This document shows, in pieces, positions 16,979 to 25,729 of a stretch of DNA of 64,000 nucleotides. How positions within the stretch are numbered: the first letter of the stretch is position 1; each line of letters starts with the position of its first letter. The notes under the pieces are model-generated. The model searched no databases. It saw only the letters and a list, made by a program, of their open reading frames with translations, and had not been told where the DNA came from. Origin of the DNA: Candidatus Obscuribacterales bacterium (GTDB taxonomy: Bacteria; Cyanobacteriota; Vampirovibrionia; Obscuribacterales; Obscuribacteraceae); contig JAIETF010000003.1 of assembly GCA_019745415.1 (NCBI GenBank), positions 1 through 64,000 on the forward strand, given 5' to 3'. A program made the translations under genes and the position numbers.

Positions 16979-17647
16979 ATGAAACTGCGTTCGCCCAAAC
17001 CTGCCAATATACTTTTGGCGCTGGCCATACCCTCGCTCGTCTTTGTCTATTTGAGCACCCATCCTTTCTCACAAGAAATGGCCGGTCGTTCGATCAATCT
17101 CTACGGCTTTTCACCAGAACACAGACTTAACTTCAACAGTGCCCTCAAGCGTCTTGACGGAGCAGTAATACAACCGGGACAGGTCTTTTCTTTCAATAAT
17201 CGCCTTGGTGAGAGAACCGTGTCGAACGGCTATCTTCCGGCGCCGGGCTATCTGGGCAACGATCGCTTCAAGACCACCGGTGGAGGCATCTGTCTCATTT
17301 CATCCACGCTCTATCAAGTTGCCCTCTTAAGCGGGCTCACTGTGGTGGAACGCAAACCCCATGTCAAAACAGTCGCCTCAGTGCCACCGGGCTTCGATGC
17401 CACTGTTTGGTACGGACTGCAAGACCTCAAGATCAAAAACAGCTTCGATTTTCCAGTCGAAATCAGCTGCCAGGTCGAAGGCGAGCACGCCTCAATCAAG
17501 ATTCTAGGCGCCAAAAGAGGCAAAGAACTGCAATTAGAAAGAAGAGAAATGGCTTCAGACAATCGCACTAAACTTGTGGAAGTTTATCTAAAAGACCGCG
17601 ACCAACTCAAACTAGTCTCCCGAGACAGCTACCGTATCGGGCCCTGA
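16979..17647 (+). CDS. VanW family protein
   Basis: 222 residues with an N-terminal hydrophobic anchor (about 11-26). The VanW domain is recognised by QPGQVFSFNNRLGERTVSNG (split by a short turn), the GGGICLISSTLYQVALLSGL core and the ERKPHV motif. VanW was first seen in vancomycin-resistance clusters, and its biochemical role is unknown, but it is associated with peptidoglycan. It sits 31 bases behind the alpha-2-macroglobulin gene and probably shares its transcript. Its 3' end overlaps the convergent membrane-protein gene by 36 bases. Confidence 0.88.
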   Translation: MKLRSPKPANILLALAIPSLVFVYLSTHPFSQEMAGRSINLYGFSPEHRLNFNSALKRLDGAVIQPGQVFSFNNRLGERTVSNGYLPAPGYLGNDRFKTTGGGICLISSTLYQVALLSGLTVVERKPHVKTVASVPPGFDATVWYGLQDLKIKNSFDFPVEISCQVEGEHASIKILGAKRGKELQLERREMASDNRTKLVEVYLKDRDQLKLVSRDSYRIGP

Positions 17648-19093
17648 ATTGCCACCTGATTTTTTATTGGCTAGCCCTTGCACAAGCATAAGCACAACAG
17701 TCAAACCGGCCAGACCGCCGATGACATTCAGCCTGTCTTGCATGGAAGCATGCAGACCTTGTTCGACCAAGCCGCCGCTAAGCAAGGCAAAGGCTGACGA
17801 CAATACAGGCAAGAGCATCACCGATAGGCAGCGATTTTCTTCCTTTTCTTTGGCAAAATAGCCTTGCAGCAAAATTGACGCTACTATACCTGCCACCGCC
17901 AGAGCCACCAGATAAGAAGCGGTTGGTTCAGCATGCAAGAAGAAACTAGTGAGCCCAGCACCAAGTGTGCCAATTATGGCTAGGGCGGCGGCATCGACAC
18001 GGCCTTGACGGCTGGCTTTGATTAGCACCAAAACGCCCACTATGACAAAGAAACCAAGATATTGAGCAGCACTGACGTAAGAGTGCTGCAGGTTGATACC
18101 AGTGACATTAGAGACATAGAGATTGGCGAAAGCCTGCTCAAATAGTCTGGCAGCAAAGAAGAGGGCCGCGCATGCCGGTACTTGGCTAAAGGTTCCCACC
18201 ACTACGCAGGCAGAGAGAGCGGCCATGCCGACATTGCCGTAAAGCCTGGTGGAAAGCAAAGTGAAGATGCCCACAAGAAGTAGCGACTTGAGATACTTAC
18301 CGGCTCGCTCACTGTCGTCATATTTTGGATCTTGCGCCATACGTCCAAAAGCATCGAGGGCGTACATCAAGCCGAAACCACCGCCTACCACAGCAGCCAG
18401 ATTAGTGAACGAAATTAAAGTGAGCACCTTGGTCAAAACAACCAACATGCCTAAACCGCCCGAAATGGTGAGCACCAGCCTTTTCACTAAAAGCTTGTCG
18501 TCATGCATAAAGGGCCGTTGCATGAGATTTAGCAAAGTAGCCACGGCAAAGGCGCCGGTAATGATATCGGCATTTTTTCCGGTTGGCGTACCACCTTGTG
18601 AAGCAACCAATGACATACCAGCTAAATAAGCGGCAGCAGCAGCTACATCATCGAGTCTTACTTTATCACCAGCTTGCGCGGCAAAGTTCTGCACGACTTT
18701 GAGCAGCAACATGCCGCACACATAAGCGGCGGCGTTAAGCACAAAGTGCTCGCCGCCATTGAGCACCAGCAAGCTGGCCACAGCAAGCAAGAAGGTTGTG
18801 CGCATATGTCTGTGCTTGGCAGGGTCGATGACACCGGCAAAATAAACGGCGGCAGCACCGCCTAGGGCATAGGGCAAAGCTTGCAGCAACTCTAGATGCA
18901 AGAAATATCCGGTCGCCCCCAAAACAGCAAGAGCCCCGGCAACTATGAGCAATGGTTTGAGTTGGGTCTGAAGCGAGCGGCTCTCGACCGTGGCCCAAAA
19001 CTTGGAGCGCACCAGGTCGAAAACACACACTAATGCTGCCAAGCCAAGCAGAAAGGGCGTCAACCCGTTTGCCGTTAGTTCGTTCTGCCCCAT
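17612..19093 (-). CDS. Polytopic membrane protein of unknown function
   Basis: 493 residues made mostly of hydrophobic helices, at least twelve, separated by short loops with few charges. One cytoplasmic-looking loop (about 245-265) has the acidic, basic sequence AQDPKYDDSERAGKYLK. No transporter signature was recognised. There is no signal peptide beyond the first helix. It is convergent with and overlaps the VanW gene, so the two are not co-regulated by operon structure. Confidence 0.75.
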   Translation of the reverse strand: MGQNELTANGLTPFLLGLAALVCVFDLVRSKFWATVESRSLQTQLKPLLIVAGALAVLGATGYFLHLELLQALPYALGGAAAVYFAGVIDPAKHRHMRTTFLLAVASLLVLNGGEHFVLNAAAYVCGMLLLKVVQNFAAQAGDKVRLDDVAAAAAYLAGMSLVASQGGTPTGKNADIITGAFAVATLLNLMQRPFMHDDKLLVKRLVLTISGGLGMLVVLTKVLTLISFTNLAAVVGGGFGLMYALDAFGRMAQDPKYDDSERAGKYLKSLLLVGIFTLLSTRLYGNVGMAALSACVVVGTFSQVPACAALFFAARLFEQAFANLYVSNVTGINLQHSYVSAAQYLGFFVIVGVLVLIKASRQGRVDAAALAIIGTLGAGLTSFFLHAEPTASYLVALAVAGIVASILLQGYFAKEKEENRCLSVMLLPVLSSAFALLSGGLVEQGLHASMQDRLNVIGGLAGLTVVLMLVQGLANKKSGGNSGPDTVAVSGD

Positions 19094-19266
19094 AACAACT
19101 CCAATTTGTCGGTTTTACTGATTTTATCTGAACCTAAGCGCCAGTGCTTTAGCTGTTTATAACTAGATAACTAGACAACTACAAATGTCGCGCAATTAGG
19201 AGTTTGGCGAAATTGGGTTATATTAGACTAATTGGACGGTGATTGAGCTATTGAAGGATTTAGTTA

Positions 19267-20214
19267 ATGCCGCGTTTGCTCATTTTAGTCTTCTTTCTGA
19301 CAGTCTTCGGCTTGGTTGCCTTTACAGCCTTTCAAGCGCCGACCGAAAGCGGCACACCCGCCAAGAAAGCCGTCGAATTTATGGAGAATATCAAAGCCGG
19401 CGATTACAAAAAAACTGTGGAGGGCTTTGGGGTCAACACCTGCCGCTGTCCAGGCACATTAGGCTGGGCCTCCTATCTTGTCTATGCTTCAAACGAAGCC
19501 ACCAATATTGCTTTCATGTTCGGCAAAAGTTTTGACTATGGTGAACCTCATTGCCGCAAAATCGCCACCACTGTTCAAGCCACAACAGTCTTTGATAGAC
19601 CGGAAGACTGGGACGTCAATGTCGATCTGCGATTTGTCGACGGCAAGTTTCAGCCCCTTTTCTTGCCTCTAAAAATGGCTTACGGCTATGACATGAGCGA
19701 AGCAGAATTCAATACTTTTCTAGCCAATCCAGATGCCGACGCCTGGCAAGGCTTCTGCTTGCGCCTACGCCCAACCCTCGCCAAAGGAGTGACCGACTTT
19801 CCGGAAGAAGCAAAAGCTCTGGAAAAGAAAGGACATGATGCCGATAGCAGAGCCAAAGCTATAACCGGCGGCAATGAAAGAGCTGAAGCCATAGCCAAGA
19901 ACCTTTTCGGTGAAGAAGCCACTCAATATTTGCATCCTAAAGATGCCGGCGCCGTTATCAAAGCCGACGGCAGCAAAATGTCTGAACTGGAAATAGAAAG
20001 GCAACTGCCTCGGCTTTGCGCCGCCACTCTAAGGCTGCACATGGTCAGAAGAGACCAGAAACTCCCATTTTCGGTCTCGCAGATTCTAGTTATGGAGCCG
20101 GTTCTAACCAAAGTCAGTGAAAAGGGACAGTCCTACTTCCTTAAAATGAAGAACTATTTGCCGCCGGTACTACAGGAAGCCGCTAAAGCAGAAAACAGCA
20201 ACGAGGCGAAATGA
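19267..20214 (+). CDS. Exported or anchored hypothetical protein
   Basis: 315 residues, not recognised. One N-terminal hydrophobic segment (about 4-22) works as a signal peptide or anchor. The mature part starts with a helical stretch (AKKAVEFMENIKAGDYKKTVEGF) that resembles the entry of DUF4878/NTF2-like domains. A CRCPG segment and several further Cys residues follow, suggesting disulphides. The upstream gap (19094-19266) has an AACTAGA-type 8-bp repeat near 19160. A 59-residue membrane protein gene follows after one base. Confidence 0.7.
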   Translation: MPRLLILVFFLTVFGLVAFTAFQAPTESGTPAKKAVEFMENIKAGDYKKTVEGFGVNTCRCPGTLGWASYLVYASNEATNIAFMFGKSFDYGEPHCRKIATTVQATTVFDRPEDWDVNVDLRFVDGKFQPLFLPLKMAYGYDMSEAEFNTFLANPDADAWQGFCLRLRPTLAKGVTDFPEEAKALEKKGHDADSRAKAITGGNERAEAIAKNLFGEEATQYLHPKDAGAVIKADGSKMSELEIERQLPRLCAATLRLHMVRRDQKLPFSVSQILVMEPVLTKVSEKGQSYFLKMKNYLPPVLQEAAKAENSNEAK

Positions 20215-20215
20215 G

Positions 20216-20395
20216 ATGAAATTTGTCAATCGTCCATGGGGAATTAGAATAAACCTTACATTTTTAGCCATCGTTTTCACTCTTACTTTGTATTGGATGT
20301 ACAAAGAACACAACAGCAAAAAGGCGCTAGAGCATTCGCCGGTCAAGCTCAAAACAAATTCAAGCCCTGAGCACGCTGCCGAAAACGAGCCCTAA
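20216..20395 (+). CDS. Small single-pass membrane protein, 59 residues
   Basis: An ATG one base after the stop of the 19267 gene opens a 59-codon frame ending at TAA 20393-20395. It encodes a short basic N-terminus (MKFVNRPWGIR), one hydrophobic helix (about 12-29) and a polar tail. The tight spacing and sensible membrane topology support a real gene co-translated with the upstream anchored protein. No family is recognised. It ends 9 bases before the convergent CPBP gene. Confidence 0.6.
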   Translation: MKFVNRPWGIRINLTFLAIVFTLTLYWMYKEHNSKKALEHSPVKLKTNSSPEHAAENEP

Positions 20396-20404
20396 TCGGG
20401 CCAA

Positions 20405-23400
20405 TCAAGAAGCCTTCAAACTTTTATTGCGCAGCGTTATGTAAAGAACAACAGCCAAAGGCGACAATAGATAAAGCAGAAGCGCCACCAAATCTGGTGC
20501 AAACGCCGGCAAGCCATAGGCGTAGATTGCATAAATAAAGATCAAACAATCATCTAAGACAATCTTGACCAAATAGGCAACCGGGTTGAGCCTAGCCAGT
20601 TTCGCCAAATAATACCAGAGCAAAGCCGAACCAATGGTACCGCAGCCGACATTGATTAAATAGTCCTGCCAGTAACGTTGCCCAGAGTTGACAATTAGAT
20701 CATAGACCACCGAAAAGAGCATATAGAACCCAAAATTGCGGCAGAACCTTACATAGAGCCCGACCGCAATGACAAACCCGGCAGCCGACATGAGAAAAGA
20801 CTGGGGCAACTCTAAGAGATCTGAAAAGACCGCCGAGAAATACTCGGGGAAATTGCCCAAGATATCAACGCGTTCGCTTCTAATGTCGGGCGAATAATAA
20901 AAGAGCAAAACAGAGCGCAAAGTTTCGCGCAACTGAGTCAGAGCCTCGATGGTCACGGCAGCGATAATACCGTCTATCCAGAGTTCTCTCTGGGTGAGCC
21001 TGTCGACTATACCGCGGGGTTTGAAGGCGGCTGACAAGAGAGGCACCAGTTCGGTTTTGAAGATCGGCTGTAAAAGTCGAAAAACGGCAAAGCAAAGAGT
21101 AAGGGTGAGGAAAACCCGCCAAAAGACACTGCCGCAGTGCTGCACCAGAGCGAGAGCACGCTCGGTAATATAAGTGATGTCAGTCAGTTCACTGCTATAG
21201 CCCGACCAAAATGAGGGTAGATGGTTGACCTGCTCAAGCAAAGGCACCAAGGCAAGCACAAGCGCTACCACCAGTGGTGCGCGAAAACGCATCACGCCGG
21301 AACGCAAAAGGCCAATCACCCAGACCAATAGAACAATACCCACAGCCACCGCACTGTAGAGCCGCAAGTTTTCCAGAATAGTGTCATAAGGACGGGCTTT
21401 GCTGCGCTCAAACGACCAAGCTTCGGGTACCTGCCAGGCCTGGCTGAAATTGCAGGGAAGGTCTCCCACCACTTGCAAACTAAAACGGTAAGGGGCGTCA
21501 CCTACTTGATATTCAGGCACGCCGAACTCAAAAGAATAGTCACGTCTATTCTTCTCGTCCTCCCAGCTTACTTTCGAAAGTTTGAAGTTCTTGTACTCAG
21601 GGTGCACTCTCTTGATATAAGCAAGAGCGATAGCAGTGGCTTCCTTTTCTGAAATACGCTTACCCGGGGCGTCATCGTCTTCGGTGAGATTTAGGGAATA
21701 CTCTGAGCCGTCGCCTCTCAGCTCTACGTGATATTCGGTCGGATCTCTAAATCTAAAATAGCGAACAGACCAGAGCAAGCCGGGCTGAGTCTGGTTGCCA
21801 AAAGCGAGCATTTTATCGCGCCCGACTTTCTCATACAGATATTGCATTTCATAGGTGCCCACATTGCTGAACAAAGTCGGCAAGACCATATGATGAGAAA
21901 CATTGATGCCTGCCTGCTTGAGAATCTGAGAGGCTTTATCCATGGCCTGGAAGGCATTAATCTTGACGCGGCTGTTATCGCCGGGCACAGGCAAATGGAA
22001 GAAGAAAGTGGCAACCAAAGCAAGCAGCGAGAAAAGCGAAGCCCCGATTCGGAAGCGTCGACTAAAGCCCTGGTATTGAAAATGCTCGATTGAAGCCGAC
22101 TCTTCCAGCTTAGCATTATCGGCAAGGGGAGCCGAGGCACTGGGCAGGGCACGATTTGTCAAAGAAAGATCGAAGGAGGCGAGATCGAAGTGGGAAGCCT
22201 GCCTGAGACTGCGCACCGCCAGCGATACTAAGAGCAAGAGGGCGAAGGGAAGCAGAGGCAGAAGAGAAGACAACCAGAGGAAAGGCTGGGCGGGACCGAC
22301 TGAGAAAAGCGGCTTGACATCAAGAAAAGCATCGAGCAAATAATGCCCTATAAAACAAGGAAGCAGTCCGTAGCGCCTGAGAATATAGCCATAGAACAAC
22401 CCGACTACGGTCAATTCTATACCGCGGGCAAAGCAGGGCTGTTGCGGATAAGAACTATGCATGAAAGCCCAAATCATAGCCTGGGCAAGATTAGCCAACC
22501 AAAACTTGCCGGTAGCTCTTTGTACGATTGAAAGACCGACAATACGCGCCACGGTCTCTTCTTGCGAAGCAGCGTGCAGTCCAAGCGATATCGCCGAATA
22601 GAAAGGCATGGTCGCGCTCAAGGTTTCGACACTGTCTATCCCGCTCGGGCACCAAAAATTGAGCTTCTCACCCAAAAGATAATAAAGAACAATCCAGCCA
22701 AGATGAATACCCGCAACAAGATAGCCGACCGATAGAGCCTTGCAGCCTTCACTACTCAAAAAACCTGGCAGCCTGAGAAAATTCTCTAGGGCGACGCGAT
22801 CTGGATAAAAGCGTCTATAAAGAGTGTCCGCCCCTCCAAACAAAATGGCGCCGAAAAGAGCAGAGCCTAATGCAGAGGCACCGCTTCTGGTGAAGTAACC
22901 GAGCACGAAATCGCTGTAAGCTACAGCAGTATCGTAAGAGGTGCGATAACTCTCAAAGTCGTTAATGCGATCCAGCAAAGAAACGATCGCCATTATCAAG
23001 CCGCCGAATACAGCAAAGCGAAAGCGCATCTCTTTGCGCGATATAGCCCAGGGCACAACCAAAACCGAGATAATCTGTAAGGTGCCGTAAAAAATTGAGG
23101 CAATATTCTGCAGCAAGTTATTGTACGAGCGCAGATTTTCATATTTGCGCGAAAAGCTGTCGGGCACGAACAGATAACGGGTATAGCCGGTGATCTTATC
23201 GCCGCTTATGCCAATATAGTGACGCAGCTTACCACCGGCATAATCTTTGGTTTGATCTTCGAAAACAAAAGTATAGTCGGTGCGGTGCAGTTGACCCCGG
23301 TTCTCGTCTCTCACCAATTTGCAGGTGCCGGCAGGCACCGCCACTTCACCCTTGAGAAAATCAGAGGCAAGATAAATAGCTTCTTGATGGTTGAGGCTTT

Positions 23401-23890
23401 TCATTGGCCGCTCGGGCTCTATGTTGCGACTAAAGCCAATCAGCTTGCCGTCGGGTGAAAGCCAGACGCGAAACTGCTCTATTTTAAATTCGCGACAAAA
23501 GCGCACAGACCAAGCCCATATAGGAATCTCACCCTGCATGAGTTTGGCTGAGTGACTGAGACCAAGCTCCCATTCAAGAAAAGTCTTGGCTTCTTCGAAA
23601 CTAGTGAAAACAATCGACTCAATATCTTTTCCCGGCTTTTCCTTGGCACTCTGTCGAGAGTGCGCCTGTGCAGGGGAGAGACCCGAATCGGGAAATATCT
23701 TGCCTTCATAGCCGTACTTTGATGCAAAGAAGCGAGCTTTTTCGAGTATCTGCTGACGACTGACCGAAAGATTGAGAGAGGCGGTTGGGAAAACAGAGCT
23801 TTGCAACCAAGAATAAAGCAAGAGGCCAAGCGCGGCCAAAACGGCCAGAACCGGCATGAGCCGATCTTTATTGTCCCCTTGTAATGTCAC
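20405..23890 (-). CDS. Giant CPBP-family (CAAX-type) intramembrane protease homologue with duplicated layout
   Basis: 1161 residues, several times the usual CPBP length. The protease domain lies near 360-530 and has the EETVAR motif (EExxxR, about 441-446), the helix with WAFMHSSYP (His about 472) and GHYLLDA, so the glutamic-protease site looks intact. Before it are a membrane helix and a PepSY-like extracytoplasmic module of about 230 residues. After it a second extracytoplasmic module (about 640-840) with the same style (WSVRYFRFRDP, KEATAIALAYIKR) is followed by a second polytopic region that lacks the EExxxR motif. The protein reads as a duplication in which one half kept the protease. 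CPBP proteases process prenylated or membrane peptides; the target here is unknown. Confidence 0.8.
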   Translation of the reverse strand: MTLQGDNKDRLMPVLAVLAALGLLLYSWLQSSVFPTASLNLSVSRQQILEKARFFASKYGYEGKIFPDSGLSPAQAHSRQSAKEKPGKDIESIVFTSFEEAKTFLEWELGLSHSAKLMQGEIPIWAWSVRFCREFKIEQFRVWLSPDGKLIGFSRNIEPERPMKSLNHQEAIYLASDFLKGEVAVPAGTCKLVRDENRGQLHRTDYTFVFEDQTKDYAGGKLRHYIGISGDKITGYTRYLFVPDSFSRKYENLRSYNNLLQNIASIFYGTLQIISVLVVPWAISRKEMRFRFAVFGGLIMAIVSLLDRINDFESYRTSYDTAVAYSDFVLGYFTRSGASALGSALFGAILFGGADTLYRRFYPDRVALENFLRLPGFLSSEGCKALSVGYLVAGIHLGWIVLYYLLGEKLNFWCPSGIDSVETLSATMPFYSAISLGLHAASQEETVARIVGLSIVQRATGKFWLANLAQAMIWAFMHSSYPQQPCFARGIELTVVGLFYGYILRRYGLLPCFIGHYLLDAFLDVKPLFSVGPAQPFLWLSSLLPLLPFALLLLVSLAVRSLRQASHFDLASFDLSLTNRALPSASAPLADNAKLEESASIEHFQYQGFSRRFRIGASLFSLLALVATFFFHLPVPGDNSRVKINAFQAMDKASQILKQAGINVSHHMVLPTLFSNVGTYEMQYLYEKVGRDKMLAFGNQTQPGLLWSVRYFRFRDPTEYHVELRGDGSEYSLNLTEDDDAPGKRISEKEATAIALAYIKRVHPEYKNFKLSKVSWEDEKNRRDYSFEFGVPEYQVGDAPYRFSLQVVGDLPCNFSQAWQVPEAWSFERSKARPYDTILENLRLYSAVAVGIVLLVWVIGLLRSGVMRFRAPLVVALVLALVPLLEQVNHLPSFWSGYSSELTDITYITERALALVQHCGSVFWRVFLTLTLCFAVFRLLQPIFKTELVPLLSAAFKPRGIVDRLTQRELWIDGIIAAVTIEALTQLRETLRSVLLFYYSPDIRSERVDILGNFPEYFSAVFSDLLELPQSFLMSAAGFVIAVGLYVRFCRNFGFYMLFSVVYDLIVNSGQRYWQDYLINVGCGTIGSALLWYYLAKLARLNPVAYLVKIVLDDCLIFIYAIYAYGLPAFAPDLVALLLYLLSPLAVVLYITLRNKSLKAS

Positions 23891-24003
23891 CTTAGTCTCT
23901 AATCAAACAACAACCATGAGATTTGATGATAGCAGGCTTAAGGACATTAACAAAAGCTGAATTTGATATATCTACAAGGGATAATTGTGAGCGTTTGTAA
24001 CAT

Positions 24004-25386
24004 GTGCAGGATCGATTTGCTGTGGCTATTAAGTCCGAAACTTATATGTGGGACAGGGAGCGCGAAACAATCGAGCGTCCTGAACTGTTGCTTTTGCAGG
24101 TGGAGCGGCTCAAGACCGTTCTCAAGCGCGTCTTTAAGAACCCGGTCATGCAAGAGCGTTATCTGGCGTCCGGTATCAAAGAAAGCGACATAGAGAAAAT
24201 CAGCTCGGTTAAGGATCTGGCTCGGTTTCCTTTCATGAAGAAAACCGACTTGAGAGAGAATTATCCCTTTGGTCTTTTTGCCGCACCGCTAAGCGAAGTC
24301 AATCGTCTGCACTGCTCTTCGGGCACCAAAGGCAAGCCAACCGTCGTTGGTTATACCAAGAACGATATAGATATCTGGGCACAAGCCTGCGCCCGTTCGC
24401 TGGCTTGCGCCGGCGGCAGACCGGGAGATGTTATTCACAATAGCTATGGCTATGGACTCTTCACCGGTGGTCTGGGCATGCATTACGGCGCCGAGCGCTT
24501 GGGCGCTACAGTCGTTCCGGCTTCCGGCGGTCGCACCCAGCAGCAAATCATGCTTCTGCAAGACTTCGGCGCCAAGATAATTCTCGCCACGCCCTCTTAC
24601 ATGCTCAACATGGCCTACACCATGCAAGAGATGGGCATCGCCCGCGATACCATCAATTTAGAAATTGGTATTTTCGGAGCCGAGCCCTGGACCGAAGAAA
24701 TGAGGGCGCAGCTGGAATCTTTACTGAAGATACAAGCCTTAGATATTTACGGACTTTCTGAGGTAATGGGTCCGGGTGTCTCGATGGAATGTATAGAGGG
24801 CAAAAACGGCCTGCACATTTGGGAAGATCTATTCATTCCTGAAATCATCGATCCAGACAGCGGCGAAGTTTTGGAGGACGGCGAAGAAGGTGAGCTAGTC
24901 TTCACCACCCTCACCAAAGAAGCGATTCCGGTAGTACGCTACCGCACCGGCGATATTTCTCGCTTGAGCACTGAGCCTTGTGTCTGCGGCCGTACCTTTA
25001 GAAGAATGTCGAGAGTAAAAGCCAGATTAGACGATATGCTCATTATCAGAGGCGTCAATCTCTATCCTTCCGAGATCGAAAAATGTTTGCTCTCGATGGA
25101 AGAACTGGCTCCACACTATCAGCTTGTCGTCGATCGCCATAAGGCACTCGACACCCTAGAGGTGCAAGTGGAAGTGACCGAAGCCCTGATTAAACGCTGG
25201 GGCAAATTTGAAGCCGGTCAGGTTGCACTCTCAGACCTTTGTGAGAGCATACAAAAGCTCCTGAAAGACTCGCTTGGTCTCACTGCCGACGTAAAGCTAT
25301 TGGAACCCCGTTCGATACCGCGAAGCGAAGGCAAAGCGGTGAGAGTTATTGATAAACGTAAAACTCAAGGAGATAAAAATGGTTAA
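24004..25386 (+). CDS. paaK: Phenylacetate-CoA ligase
   Basis: 460 residues, an ANL-superfamily ligase that makes aryl-acetyl-CoA from the acid, ATP and CoA. Key segments match PaaK closely: SSGTKGKPTVVGYT (AMP loop), SYGYGLFTGGLGMHYGAERLGATVVP, FGAEPWTEEMR, DIYGLSEVMGPGV, YRTGDISRL and the hinge region DDMLIIRGVNLYPSEIE. The frame starts at GTG 24004; an ATG at 24046 (MWDRERET) gives an N-terminus closer to other PaaK proteins, and neither has a strong ribosome site. The gene heads an operon with an EthD-like protein and three crotonase-fold enzymes. Phenylacetate or a related aryl acid is the likely substrate, although no ring-epoxidase genes are seen. Confidence 0.93.
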   Translation: MQDRFAVAIKSETYMWDRERETIERPELLLLQVERLKTVLKRVFKNPVMQERYLASGIKESDIEKISSVKDLARFPFMKKTDLRENYPFGLFAAPLSEVNRLHCSSGTKGKPTVVGYTKNDIDIWAQACARSLACAGGRPGDVIHNSYGYGLFTGGLGMHYGAERLGATVVPASGGRTQQQIMLLQDFGAKIILATPSYMLNMAYTMQEMGIARDTINLEIGIFGAEPWTEEMRAQLESLLKIQALDIYGLSEVMGPGVSMECIEGKNGLHIWEDLFIPEIIDPDSGEVLEDGEEGELVFTTLTKEAIPVVRYRTGDISRLSTEPCVCGRTFRRMSRVKARLDDMLIIRGVNLYPSEIEKCLLSMEELAPHYQLVVDRHKALDTLEVQVEVTEALIKRWGKFEAGQVALSDLCESIQKLLKDSLGLTADVKLLEPRSIPRSEGKAVRVIDKRKTQGDKNG

Positions 25387-25705
25387 GCTCATCGCTCTTT
25401 ACAAAATGCCGCAAGACGCTGCTGCCTTCGATGACAATTACTTCAACTCGCATATTCCGCTGGCAATGAAAATGCCCGGCTTGAAAAGAGCAGAAGTATC
25501 AAGAGTAACCGGTTCACCCATGCCCTCCAACGATTTTTACATGATGGCTGAACTTTATTTCGAAGATCAGGCAGCCCTAGACAGCGCCATGGCATCGCCG
25601 GAAGGAAGAGCGGCAGCCAAAAATCTTATGGGCTTTGCTAAAGAAATCGTGCACATGATGTTTGCATCTGTAGTAATTGAAGAAAAAGTACCGGCTGCGG
25701 TCTAA
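25379..25705 (+). CDS. EthD family protein
   Basis: 108 residues from the ATG at 25379, which overlaps the end of paaK by 8 bases and has an AAGGAG site. The dimeric alpha/beta-barrel (ferredoxin-like) fold of the EthD family is suggested by MVKLIALYKMPQD, FNSHIPLAMKMPGLKRAEV and the later MAELYFEDQAALDSAMASPEG block. EthD-like proteins are small and occur near degradation genes; some cleave or isomerise substrates and others have no known activity. Here it is likely to assist the CoA-ester pathway encoded around it. Confidence 0.85.
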   Translation: MVKLIALYKMPQDAAAFDDNYFNSHIPLAMKMPGLKRAEVSRVTGSPMPSNDFYMMAELYFEDQAALDSAMASPEGRAAAKNLMGFAKEIVHMMFASVVIEEKVPAAV

Positions 25706-25729
25706 TTTTCTTCTTCAAAGGAGCTTTTA

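Noticed and set aside
23986-24000. Near-match to a lac operator half-site (AATTGTGAGCG)
   Set aside because: Only one half-site, no symmetric partner and no LacI-type gene nearby; taken as chance.
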